DNA from: Drechslerella dactyloides
Taxonomy: Eukaryota; Ascomycota; Orbiliomycetes; Orbiliales; Orbiliaceae
Assembly (NCBI GenBank): GCA_020064725.1
Contig: JAGTWJ010000008.1
Location: 1,674,001-1,738,000 of the forward strand
Direction of reading: 5' to 3'
DNA: 64,000 nt
Part shown: in pieces, positions 23,526 through 34,997 of the stretch
Layout: each line of letters opens with the position of its first letter
How positions within the stretch are numbered: the stretch's first letter is position 1
Notes under the pieces: generated by a model
Database searches by the model: none
Told to the model about the DNA's origin: nothing
What the model saw: only the letters and a program-made list of their open reading frames with translations
Program-made: the position numbers and the translations under genes

Positions 23526-26500
23526 TGGCGACGGAATGAACCAGCAAGCCTGAAGAGGGATAGGGGAGGCGAGAGGTGTCCTTCCGTCACGGAAGGTACA
23601 GTCGTCGAACGAACTATCGATACAGTGCCGTCGAGATGTCAACAACAACCAATACAGCTGACCAAACAGATATTGAGATCGAGAAGCACGGTAGCTTGGA
23701 CCCTGGGCCGCTGCGAAAGAAACGGCTGTCAGCCTTCTTTTAAGCAGCGCACTGGAGGGGATGACCGAGGCCTGTCTTCTGAGACGCTAAGTGCTCAGCC
23801 GTAAAGCTTGGCGCGCCGAGGCGACTTTTATAGACGGTGGGTGTGGCCGTGTAGCCCTACCGGTATGCGCCTAATCGGACAGGTGGCCGGGCTGCAGACA
23901 AGTGGGCGTACGCTGTGTAGCTGAGTCCTTTGAGGCGGTGACTGTTGTTTTGAAGCGTTGGGGTTTTAGTCTAAATGGCGTGAGCGTGAGCGTGGGCTTT
24001 TCCTCAGGAAGTATTTGAAATGTCAGAATGTATCATACATTAGTGTAGTCCAGTGACCAAACAGACCGCCACAGCAATGCACCTCTGTCGAAAGCACGAG
24101 AGCCTGGCGTTTGCACTCCGGTTCTCTACGCTTGCACTTGACCGAGATGATTCTTCTTTATTTAACCGACAAGCCGAGCCAGCCAGCCCGCAGAACGAAA
24201 GGATGGTTGACACCGGTACCGTAATCGATCAAGCTTGGAAGATGCGAGATTCTTCGGATTCCAAAACCCGGCGAACGAAAGCTGAGCCACACGCAATTCG
24301 AAAGTGCACCTAACTGCAGCTGGTGATGTGAGCGATTGCAGGTATCCCCTAGAAACTCCGTACAGGACTCCAGGAGCTGTCGGGGGGCAATACAGACGAC
24401 TGAACGAGTGAAAGGAGAAGAGAATAACTGAAACGTCAAAGACGAAAGAAGACCGGAGGAACTGACTAAAGAGAAAACGAAGGTCAACGTTCGTTTCCAC
24501 GAAAACAAGAATAGAAATGAAAGGAAATTTTTCACAGAAAAATAAGAAATACGGCTAACGAATATTACGTGTAAAGGGAACGAGGGAAAGAAGCAGGACG
24601 AGGAGTCTGAGAGAGTGACAGCCCATCACATTTTTTTTCTCGCCAGGCTTCTTGGATCTAAGGGGATGCTGGCCTGCCAGCCAGGGCCCGAAGAAGCAAA
24701 GAACCGCCTGCTCTCTCGATGTCGCAACAGGGGAATCGGGATTCTGGAGCCACTTTCTGGCTTCGGGCTGGTTCCCACTTTTAGCGACCTGCTCTGCCTC
24801 TCTCTCAGGAAAGATTGCATATGCCCTGAAGCAGTCCAAGCTTGCTGGGACCCCAGCGCTAGCACCTCTCGCCCCTCGGCCGGGCCAGTCCAATCATCTC
24901 GCGTCTTTGGCTCGCTCGCCGACTGCAGGCCCTTGGTTAGCATGCATGCTTCAGACTTTCAAACAGAGTGGGATATTATAACTCGTTACGACTCTTCGAC
25001 TCAGACGCGACGTTGGTTGAACTCGAGAGAGTTTTGCCAGACCTCCTGGCACTTCTCACCTGCATTCTCACGAATATCGCCATCGTCATCCGTGCATACA
25101 CGCAGACGGGGTCGCAAGGGCAAACGGACGCTCCTCGCCTCCCGATGACATGCTGATGAATTCATTCGTCCACCGATCCTGTGTCTCCTCAGATGTCAAG
25201 TCACACTTGGGGCCACGCAGGGCCCCCGCCAGCCGGGGCCGTAGGGATCTGGCTCTCTCACCCCATGTCTGTCTGAAGTCTGTTGACGGGGGCATCCTGA
25301 CCACTTCTGATGCAAAAAATAGCTGGACCCGCTGCCAAAGACATTCCCCATTTGTTACTTCCACACCGGACAGAAGAAGTCTCCGACCATGCGAATATGG
25401 TGCAACCACGTCGGGTCGGCGGTGCTAGTGAGGCCCTAAAGACTCGCCTCGCCGGTAGCTGTTTGTCTCGTGAAGTGTCTGTCGTCCGTTTGCTCACCTT
25501 GGGGCCTCCCAAGGGTACACGCGCTGTACCTGCAGAATGGGAAAGGGCATCCCGAGTCAGGCTCCCATGACGGGCTCCTGGGTTAATTTTGGTAACACAC
25601 AGACTTCTTGATTAGCTTCCCAGAGGCCGGAGCGATGGTTGGCATGGAATCGATCCGACCCTTTGACCAGAACAGCACTCGCTGCGACCTCGAAATTTGA
25701 GCAGGCTAAAGGGACACGAAGAAGAAAAATTGAACGTTACATTTTCTCATCTGGTCGGCCTCCCCAAGGCCCATTCTCCCCTTTCCGGAGAATCCCATCC
25801 GTGCAAGCATGCCATCAGCGCTTTTGTTCACAGAGTAAGCTGGCCAACTAATCACACTGAGAAGGCGGCTCGCCTCTGAAACCCCCCTTCTTTGATTCCT
25901 GCAGACACCTCAAACACCTTAACGTTTCCCTCCGACCACCTCCTGATTCAACGTATTGGGTATCGTGTACGTTGACGCCGGTGCTAGAACTGTCCCGGAG
26001 CCCGGCTCAGCAACTGAACTGCCCCGAGACTAACTGGACTGGAAGGGCGGCCGGATGGCGGCGAGAACTTGACGTTATATGCCTCCTGAAAGCGACATTT
26101 CCATAATATGCGCCCCAAAATGTCAAGCCATCCCTTTGATCCCAGGCGCAGGAGAAAGCCACCGCCGCCCGATCTGTAATAGACACGGCGAATATGAATC
26201 AGACTGCAAGTGCGGCATTCCGCACACCTGGCTACTTCCTCCCCAAATCCACAGCGAATCGAATCGCGGTTCCGGATCTCAGTCACGCTTCTCCGCCCGC
26301 GGGGCGCCAAATATCAAATGCAATGCAATAGTTCTGCTGCACGCACGCGGGCAATCTTGGCCCGGTCGCGTGGCGCCGACCTGGTCACAGTCAACTAGTC
26401 GAGCATTCCAGCGCGAGCACCGAGCGCTCCACGGATACATGTACCCGAGCTATGCATCTCGAGATATTCAGACAATCGATCATGAGGTCTCTCCCTCGAG

Positions 26501-28417
26501 ACACGCAGGACTTTGCTAAGGTTTCCAGTGGAGCTCGAATGCAGTTAGGCGAGCCCTGGTACCCCGGTCGCACCAGAAGTCCGGGGAGCTTAGTAGCTTC
26601 GAACTCGGCGTCTTGTTTACCTTTAGGTTCAGCCTGATTGGAGATGTCGACGTAATCAGATGGAACCTCAACCATGCCGATTGTGGGGCTAACCGGCTAC
26701 ACCAACCGCTGCTATATATATCTTTCGCAAGCTCGGTGCAATCTCATAAAGCTTAATTGATTTCGCTCATATCTTGTCTTACAAAAGACCGCGTGCGGAT
26801 ATGCATGCATACGAAAAACGGTATGTGGTATACCGTAGACACTCAACGTATACGTACCACCAGAAGACCAGCTGATCCGTATATCCAGACACACCCGCGC
26901 AGTACGTTACATATTAACACAAAGTAGGTAAATCCTTGATCTTGCCAATCAATTGTTTGCCAGAAAAGATTGCAGACACGTCACATACATTGATCCGAAC
27001 ACCGTGAGCAGCTGCCCTCGTTGCGATATCTGCCTTCAGGTAGCTGGTGGCTCTGATGTCATCTGCATTCTCAACACTGACAAGACACGAAATCTACCGC
27101 AAAACAGCGAATTCTCAGATTGCTAATTAGCATACAAAGTTTCCAATTATAACTTTTAATCTAACTTATATATCCGCTTTTACGGCTCTAGCTGGCTAAG
27201 CCTCCAAGTTGTAATTTCCCAGACATTCTTGGTATAGTCCACATTAGCGAGCTCAGATATTTGCTACGAACATCGCACAATGATACTCAGATACGAGCGC
27301 AATATTCTTTCTCGATTTTTATGCGGGAGTCATTCGACGGGTTCATGAGCTCCTTTGGCTTCTTGGTTATGGTTGCGGTACGATCACTTCGTAGAAATCA
27401 TGCATGCTGCCTCTGTCTTAGAATATCCAAACATTGCTCGGCTCTGCCCCACGCGCTTGGTCCCCGAGGCTAATTAGTGGTGGCGGTGCTCAAGGCAGTC
27501 TTGGATAGAGGGAACGAGATATGTTGGGTCAGCGCTCCCGCCAACATGATATATCTACGCCTGACCAATATCGTATAGGAGCGTACGTCTCTCAATCAAT
27601 CGTAGTTCACGTGCTGTAGAGACGGCGACTCCAGCTGACGACATATATGTTCCGTATATCTGGCTCTGTTGTGCACGTGATCGGAATATGACTAGTCAAT
27701 GAATATTTTACGCCGACATCACAGTGCCATTACCTCGTATACGATAATATTTGGTGTCTATACGTCTGTAGTTGAAATGTTTCTTGACAATAAAATAGAC
27801 AATGTATATAACGTTATCTAGTGTGGTGCGACAGTTTGGGGTTGATAGCTCCTTTAAATTTAGTTATACAATAAGAAAACTATCGGGTTTGTGACTTATC
27901 AGTATTGCGGCCAACGGGCCCATACACTTTTGGCGAGAGGATGGATAAGGGTTGTGGGGTGTTAAGATTAACCAAACATTTCTTCTATAAAGCAAACGGC
28001 AGCTTAGTCTAGACATATATATCGTCACCGGGGTCCGGGTTATAACGTTAACAACATGGTGAGTTGAAAAGTTAACAGTGCTGCTCACCCGTCTTGTTTT
28101 ATGCTTTGGAAATTCGTCTACGCATAACCCGGATGTGGCTATCGTCCAGCTCGCTGTGGGCTTGGGGAGACAGAACACGGGTCGGCAATGGCTGTTTGGA
28201 TTACAGTATTAGTTGCTCTCCAATACAATATAACAATGTATCTCTGTGAGTGGTTTCGATATCTCGACTGTCAGAGAATAGGAATCAGATGAGAAACCGC
28301 CGGCATTTCGGAGAATATGTTCAACATTTTGTCCTTTACGGCGTTTATTCATTGCTGTGTCTTTAGTCAGTATAAGCCGTGCATCCGGGGTCTCTTTTTT
28401 CTGTGAGAAGTAAGGCC

Positions 28418-28852
28418 ATGATTTTTGATGAGTTAAACAAGTTTCGCATGGGCTCGTTTAGACATATAGATGGCTTTCGCCCAGGCCAGGGATCCTATCA
28501 ACTTGGTGTTTATATCACGACGCCAGGCTGCTGCGACTTGGAGTTAACTTATAGGGCTGAGACCTGCAATTTTGTTGCAGTGATATCGTCGGATCCGGAT
28601 CCGTCAGATTATATTGGGCATATCCGTGAAATATCTTTGACCGTGTTAAGCATAAACACACTCTATACGTGGAACTGGCCAGCGGGGCGACCCGAATGTG
28701 GTAACAATTGTCAGATTAGTATAGACGATACAGGTCAAATTTCTGTGCAAACGAATAAAAATTGGACGGGGTATAGGAAGGACAGGGATATGTTTAACGG
28801 TGAGAGTCAGAGACACATTTATCTCGAAAATCTACTTAAAAGAAATGGGTAG
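28418..28852 (+). CDS. Possible small orphan protein or gene fragment
   Basis: An open frame of 144 codons starts at ATG 28418; the frame is open from 28376, after a TAA. The product is neither low-complexity nor strongly biased, and contains five cysteines (including CC and ECGNNC) and several aromatic residues, suggesting a small beta-rich domain. There is no signal peptide at this start. A short frame just upstream (ATG at 28317) begins with a hydrophobic stretch, but I could not join the two with convincing splice sites. I do not recognise the protein. It stands alone in a gene-poor region, so it may be an orphan gene, a remnant or chance. Confidence 0.3.
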   Translation: MIFDELNKFRMGSFRHIDGFRPGQGSYQLGVYITTPGCCDLELTYRAETCNFVAVISSDPDPSDYIGHIREISLTVLSINTLYTWNWPAGRPECGNNCQISIDDTGQISVQTNKNWTGYRKDRDMFNGESQRHIYLENLLKRNG

Positions 28853-29642
28853 TTTCGGATAAATGATTCTCTGGACATTTTCTCGTATACCAAACTGCTA
28901 CGGTGAAGCTCCGGACACCTGGTACAGTCGGAAGGCGGCCTAATTACGAGCCTCGATAGCGACAGAACTGGAATCTTGCCATTGGTGTAAATTCGCAGAA
29001 ATAAAGTAGGTTTTGGCTCACGATACGGTACTACGTTTTGGACATGGTCTAGAGAGCTAGTTTCTCGGTCTGCTTGGGACGCCGACAACGTTGCAAAGCG
29101 TGCAGCGATGTGTTGCCTGGAAGCGACGCCGAAATCACGACGAGGAAGGACAGCATGCCATCCTTAACTTCAACATCAGTTCGTATGAATCCATCCTGCT
29201 GGATCAATATCGCATATCTGTCCCGCCAGCCCCGAGCTAGGCGAAAGAGCGAGCCTCAAGCCGAGAGGATCCTCCATCAGCCGCAACAAACCCAAACCGG
29301 CCAACGCGCCAAAACGCACTGCAAGGCACTGAGAGCTTGATTGCTCATCCCCGCCGGCGAAATCCCACAGCCTTGCCAATCGCCCCATCTCCCCGCGCGG
29401 ACACCCGCAAAACCAAGGCTGCACATGAGGCGCAGGCTGGCCCGCTCCCACGAATCCAGCGCAGACGAGACGGCAGGAAGGCTGCGATCTTGGATCCTTC
29501 CTAGCTACGCTACCTAGCTGCACGGTGCTAGATCAAGTCGATGGCAGAGCTAGGATCGAAAAGTATATAATACCGCGTCATACCGAGCGCAAGAAAGCGG
29601 GCAAGACTCATGCGCAGCCTTCGCTTTGACTGCCGCTTCACT

Positions 29643-29651
29643 TATATATAA
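29643..29651 (+). promoter_or_regulatory. TATA-box-like element upstream of the ADP-ribosylglycohydrolase gene
   Basis: TATATATAAA-type sequence occurs at about 29643-29651, followed by a GC-rich segment and then a C/T-rich leader before the ATG at 29940. This would imply a leader of roughly 250 bases. It is the clearest TATA-like element next to a gene in the window; function is inferred from position only. Confidence 0.4.
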
Positions 29652-29939
29652 ACCCGGGCCGCTGTGGCATTCTGGCCGGGCGATCATTCTGAAGACACTC
29701 TGTAAGCTTCTTCTTTACAGATAGACCTTTCTTTACCTTTTTGGGGGTCTTCTGGAAGTTCGCGCTCGATATTTAAACCTCCAGTTAGCTAACTTGCGCT
29801 CGCCTTTCTCCAGCTTTGCACAGAACCAAGCGTGGTAAAGCACACCGACAACACGCGCAATTAGAGAAACTGCTCTATACAGGACACATCCACACCGTAT
29901 CTCGCTCCTAGGTCCAATCGCATCTACGACGGAGTAAAG

Positions 29940-31475
29940 ATGGCAGATGAACGTTCTGGAGAACAGGAGCTGCCAGCTCCTCCGACTCCTCCGGCAGCAC
30001 CCGCGGCAGCACCCGCTGCATCACCTAGCTCGAGCTTGCCGCAGGACGTCCTGATCGATAAGATCAGAGGAATCGCAGCCGGAAATGCGCTGGGCGACAC
30101 AATTGGCTTGTATACAGGTACATTCCACCCTTGCAATGTCAAATAAACACATCTACAAGCACAAGGAGAAACATAATCTAACATGGATGCATTTTCCAGA
30201 GTTCATGAACTCCGAACAGGCAGAAGATGCATACCCCAAGGCTTCCTTTCGCCTAACCAACCCCACCACCCCCTTCCACGTCGACCGGCACCGCGCACGC
30301 TTCGAAGAGCGCGCCTGGACCGATGACACGGATCAAATGCTCCTAATCCTGCTCTCCTACCTGCACAATAACGGCACACTCACACCCTCCGACTTCGCCT
30401 CGCGCTTGCGCGACTGGCTCGCGATGGGCCTGCGCTGCCTGGACCGCCTGCCGCTCGGCATCGGCAATACCGTCGGCATGGTCGTCACGCACCCGGATTT
30501 CCTAGCGGACCCGACGGGCGTGTCGAAGAAGCGGTGGATCCTGACCAAATGCATCAACGCCGCGAACGGCGCCGTCATGCGCACCTCCATCATTGCACCG
30601 ATGTTCATCAACGCCACCGAGGACGAGAGCTACCGTGCCGCTGTCGACATCGCACTGGTAACGCACGCGGACCCACGGTGCCTGGTCTCCTGCGTAGCGG
30701 TCGTAGCACTACTACGCGGCCTGATGACGGGCGAGTTGACGCGGGAGGAGCAGATTGACGAGTACCTCGAGCGCTCATGGAATTGGGTTGTCGAGAACGC
30801 GCTGGACGAAGTCCTGACGGACGAGAACGGGGAGAAGCTTGATGAGGAGACGTATAATTTCAACAAGGAGGAATATCTCGCATACTGCGGCGTTTCCGCG
30901 AAGAAGCTGTACGACGACAAGAAGGAGGGTATGATTGTGGACGACCGCCGGATGGGGTACACTTACATCGCACTAGGGACGGGCGTGTGGTGCCTCCGGC
31001 GGGTGATGTTGGGGAAGGACGACTTCAAGAGCGTGATCACCAAGCTGACAATGATGGGTGGAGATGCCGGTGAGTACCACTATAACTTCAACATAATACC
31101 GATGGGAATGGCACAATGCTGATGATAATGATGTGACCGGCAGACACGAACGGAGCGGTAGCAGGCGCCCTCGTCGGCGGATACACCGGCTACAAGGCCA
31201 TCGCACCCGAATGGCGCGACGGCCTCCGCTACAGCGACTGGCTGCTGCAGAAGGTCGAGGGCATGTGCGTTCTCTCCGGCGTCATCACCGACAAGACGTA
31301 CAACGGCAAGGAGGATGCGGACACCGCTCGCGACGGCGGCCGCGGCTTACTGACGGAGGCGGATATGCGGGAACGGGAGAAGGAGCTGATGAAGACTATC
31401 TTGTTGAAGATCGAGGCGCAGCGGAAGGCTGACGCGAAGAAGCCGCGGAATTTGTGGGGGCTGCTGAAGCCGTAG
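29940..31475 (+). CDS. ADP-ribosylglycohydrolase (DraG/ARH family)
   Basis: Three exons (29940-30117, 30200-31069, 31144-31475) give 459 residues. After a Pro/Ala-rich N-terminus of about 35 residues comes IRGIAAGNALGDTIG, the family's opening motif. W99-TDDTD supplies the first cluster of metal-binding Asp/Thr residues. D348-A-D350-T-N-GA, spanning the last intron, matches the C-terminal DxDTxGA motif that binds the second magnesium. These three motifs in order support an active metal-dependent hydrolase removing ADP-ribose from proteins or related substrates. The exact substrate cannot be read from sequence. No signal peptide or membrane helix is seen, so it is probably cytosolic or nuclear. 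Length is within the usual fungal range. The gene is convergent with imp3, about 600 bp apart. Confidence 0.92.
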
Positions 31476-32071
31476 ACGGATGTCTTCTCAGGCTGTATGT
31501 GTTCATGACTTAGTTCCGTGTTCGTGTATTGGGTGATCTGATATGATATGTATGCTATATATACATTAATGGTTGGCGTCGGTTGGAGATAGCGGGGAAA
31601 TATAATGTAGCAAGTAGTCCTCCATGATATATTGAATCTGAAGTCCACGTTCTCTAGAACAAAAAAGAGTACTTGCAAAAGCCGATATAGAGAAGAAGGA
31701 CGATAGCCCGTCGTATGACGTGCTATTGCCCACTGGATGATGTATTGATAGAGTCTAACTCGCTTAGATATGATCTAGTATACATATGTACACATCCAAT
31801 CGTCCACCAAACGCCAACGCCAAACATGAATCGCTTTTGACCCACTGACAGAGAAACCCTGTGCTCCGCGTCAAGTGACAGGGATATTATCTACAGAAGA
31901 TTGCAAATGTGCTAAAATACGAAGATAGTGAGGAACAGGAGCAAGAGAACTATGCATACCCCGCAGTATCTACTTAATCCATCATATTGATATCGCATAT
32001 GGCTCGCCTTTGCACGTGGTAGAGTATACGGGCAATATATTGAGATGAGATAGTTATATCGAGGTGGTAAT
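31476..32071. other. Convergent intergenic region, 3' ends of two genes
   Basis: 596 bases between the stop codons of the ADP-ribosylglycohydrolase gene (+) and imp3 (-). It is AT-rich with TATATA stretches and no coding signal, as expected for two facing 3' untranslated regions. Confidence 0.6.
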
Positions 32072-32822
32072 TCAGAGCAGATCGAAATCGTCGACCTTGT
32101 CGCGGTATTTGAGAATTGTTCGCTTGATCTTCGACGAGTCGACCCAGGTGACAAAGTCCTCGAGATTTCTGCGGGAAATTATTAGCGACCGAATCCGTGG
32201 TGTATTCCGGAGCGAAAGATAGAGGGTGTATACCTCGTGACCAGGAACGCTGGGTCGGTTACGACCTCCGGACCGACGCGTACGTGGCCCTGCTCGATGA
32301 ATTTGATAGCCTATATACCACCCACCCAAGTCAGCGTCCGCGCTTCCGAGTACGACACAGCGCAGCAGGTGCTGTCACTCACCGCCGGCACGTTTTCCGC
32401 CATCCGTAACCGCGTCATGACAATCGGCAGCCGTCGCCGACAGAAACTGGCGACGGTAACTTTATTCTCCACGTCGCTCATCTTGCTGGCCGAGTTGAGG
32501 ACGGCCATGTCGAACAGCTTGTCGAGCAGCATCTGCTCGTGCTTCCGCCGGAACTCATCGTCGGGGGGTAACTGCGCGAGCTTGTGCGCGAGCTGGCGGA
32601 GCGAGCCGCAGAGTTTGTTGTACTTGTGGTAGGTGGTGGCGTCGGGGAGGTGATAGCGGCGGGTGATGTCGTGTTCGCGGTGGGAGGTGTCGGATTTCCA
32701 GGTCAGGAAGTCGACCTTGCGCAGGAGCCTGCGGTGCGATGCGTTAGCGTAGGGTACTTTGCTACGGTGCGGGATGGAAGTATATCGTACTTTTGCTCGT
32801 GATGCTTGAGCTTGCGGACCAT
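32072..32822 (-). CDS. imp3: U3 snoRNP protein Imp3 (S4-domain, SSU processome)
   Basis: Four exons on the minus strand (32822-32791, 32728-32383, 32310-32234, 32168-32072) give 183 residues, which is the length of budding yeast Imp3 as I recall it. The first exon codes only about 11 residues (MVRKLKHHEQK), then LLRKVDFLTWK, the family's opening. An S4-type RNA-binding domain spans about residues 108-170 (RLRMAENVPA joined to AIKFIEQGHVRVGPEVV). The protein ends DDFDLL. Imp3 binds U3 snoRNA and Mpp10 in the nucleolar small-subunit processome and helps base-pair U3 with pre-rRNA; this is family knowledge. All three introns have good donors and CTAAT/CTAAC-like branch sites. The gene is divergent from the dCMP deaminase, 315 bp between start codons. 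Confidence 0.95.
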
Positions 32823-33137
32823 CGTGGTGCGATGCGATGAGGTCGGTCGGTTGGATGGTTGGCGGTGGTGAATTTGGCGATGGTGTGGCGCCGAGTCGGG
32901 AAATTTCGCCTATTAAATTTTTCTGCGCGGGATGCTGCACGACAACGTGGAAATTTAGCTCGTGGCGTGGGATCCAACTGCACCCAACGCAGCAGCCCGA
33001 CGCTCCGGCTTCTCCACTTTCGACGGCTCGTTTTCGATTGACAGGGGCGACGGCTTGTCTCGAAGCAAGCCACGGCGCTCGCGGACGAGCTGATATATAC
33101 ATGCAGCGGATTCACAGATAGCAATTGACAAACGGCC
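32823..33137. promoter_or_regulatory. Shared divergent promoter region of imp3 and dcd1
   Basis: 315 bases separate the two start codons on opposite strands, so both promoters and leaders must fit here or overlap the neighbouring gene. No TATA box stands out. The segment contains no coding sequence that survives inspection. Co-regulation is possible but not shown. Confidence 0.6.
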
Positions 33138-34997
33138 ATGTTCATCGGCCTGTGCGGAAGTATGTATCGTCCCTTATCTCTGTGTCCGTTGCAGTCAGCT
33201 ACGTGCGTGAGTCGTGATCGTGGATTTGGGCTGATATCAATGTTAATGACGCAGCAATCTGCGCGGGTAAGCGCACCATCGCCAATTTCCTCGCCGAGAA
33301 GCATGGGTTTCAGGTCCTGCGGCTCGCGGCGCCATCTACGCAGCTAGAGCGTAACACCGGTGCCGCTAAGGCTGTGATACCGTGCATCGATCGGGATGTT
33401 CGAGCTGGTGATGGCGACGTCTCAAGGGGAGACGGAGAGGATGAAGCTGTTCCAACGTTCGGGTCCGTCGAAGAGCTGCTGGACTATGTCACACCGCGAT
33501 GGCAGCAGCGGTTTGTGACGACGGACATCTGGACGGAGGATGTGCTCGAGGCGCTTTTGAAGCGCCCGTTCTTCCTGCTGGTGGGCGTAGATGCGCCGCT
33601 TGTCGTGCGGTGGCGGCGGTACCTTGAAAAGTAAGTCGAGAATACACACATGCATGCGACTTCCCTTTCATCAAATCTCAAACGACTACTACGCAAATTC
33701 GTAACCATCAATCTGAAATAAAATATGAAATAAAATGCCTACGTGCCGATATTAAGATTACTATTGCAACGCCTAGAAAGCTAAATACGCCACGACGATA
33801 AGCTAACGCGATGTTGAACTGCACAGCTGCAAAGACCACCCGATCCCGACGCTTGAGGAGTTCGTGTCCAAGGCCGACGCGCACATGTTCGACCGGACGA
33901 CCGGCCTCGCCCCGCTCTTCGTCCGCGCGACCGTTTACCTGCTCAACTCGTCCTCTTCGCTCGCGTCGCTGCACGAGCAGCTGTCCGCCATCGACCTCGT
34001 CGACGAGACGCGGCTGCGGCCAACGTGGGATGCGTACTTTATGCAGCTTGCGAACCTGGCGGCGCAGCGGAGCAATTGTATGAAGCGGCGAGTGGGGTGT
34101 GTGCTCGTGCGGGAGAAGCGGGTGATAAGCACGGGGTATAATGGGACGCCGAGGGGTTTGACGAACTGCAACGAGGGCGGGTGTAAGTTGGTTCCCTTAG
34201 AATATCCTCTCGTCCATCTATCCTCGACTGCTCTCTCTAGCTGCTATTATTCTAGTCTAGCATACACTGCTGTTACAGTTACATTGCTGTGGCGGGCGGT
34301 GTAGATGAGACTTAGATCACCAGGCCGGTTGAGCGATGATAGATGGGAAGGTGGAATGCGGGTGTGCGTATGCTAATCACATCGTATATTATATTCGGGA
34401 TCATATAGGCGACCGGTGTAACGGCGGCTCCGCAGGCGGGTCGTCGCTGTCCACGTGCCTGTGCCTCCATGCAGAAGAGAATGCCCTGCTGGAGGCCGGA
34501 CGGGAGCGGATAAGCAGAGGGTCGATCTTGTACTGCGATACGTAGGTGACCGCGTCCTCTAAACCGTGAGGAAGATATGATATTTCACAAGCCAGTGGCA
34601 ATGGGGCTGATGTGGAGTGTGGGAGTGCAACAGGTGTCCATGCTTAACGTGCAGCGTGAAGATCGCGCAGGTCGGGATATCAGAGGTGGTGTACAGTCAG
34701 GCGTACAGTATGGATAATAAGGTACGTTGTATTTTGTCCCGCTGTCCAGCTGGCGGGGCCGCGGCGTCTATGCATGTTATATTGAGTATCGCACGGCATG
34801 ATTGTGGCTTGATTTGCTGACGAGTCTAAATTAACCAGACGGCCGAGGTGCTGTCGGCAGGTGGTGTGCATCTCAGGCAATTCTCGCCGGTAAGTTGGTG
34901 GCTTCTCTTGTATCACACGACGTCTAGTTTGCTGATTAGTTCTCATCATTACACGAATCAGCCCCGAGAGGGAATTGTGTACTGTAATGATGTTTGA
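33138..34997 (+). CDS. dcd1: Deoxycytidylate (dCMP) deaminase
   Basis: Seven exons (33138-33159, 33255-33630, 33827-34182, 34409-34541, 34634-34721, 34839-34889, 34962-34997) join to 353 residues. The C-terminal half is a zinc-dependent cytidine/dCMP deaminase domain: H272-A-E274 supplies one zinc ligand and the catalytic glutamate, and C297-P-C299-L-T-C302 supplies the two cysteine ligands (C299, C302). The segment KRRVGCVLVREKRVISTGYNGTPRG is typical of dCMP deaminase. The N-terminus (MFIGLCGTICAGKRT) resembles a Walker A loop and leads a kinase-like fold, as in other fungal dCMP deaminases. The enzyme converts dCMP to dUMP for thymidylate synthesis. Several exons are tiny (22, 51 and 36 nt); these were placed from protein continuity and splice signals, and the last two are least certain. 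Confidence 0.92.

Larger units (their letters stand above)
23421..29939. other. 6.5-kb gene-poor intergenic region
   Basis: The left end is the promoter of the minus-strand Flc-like gene and the right end is the promoter of the ADP-ribosylglycohydrolase gene. Between them, 24600-26700 is GC-richer and 26700-28300 is AT-richer, with no long coding frame on either strand. The only frame that drew attention is at 28418-28852 and is listed separately. No tRNA, LTR pair or transposase-like sequence was recognised. Confidence 0.45.

Noticed and set aside
23420..23648. Upstream 76-codon extension of the Flc-like protein
   Set aside because: It would need a non-ATG start and adds Pro/Ser/Phe-rich sequence encoded by the pyrimidine tract ahead of a good signal peptide.
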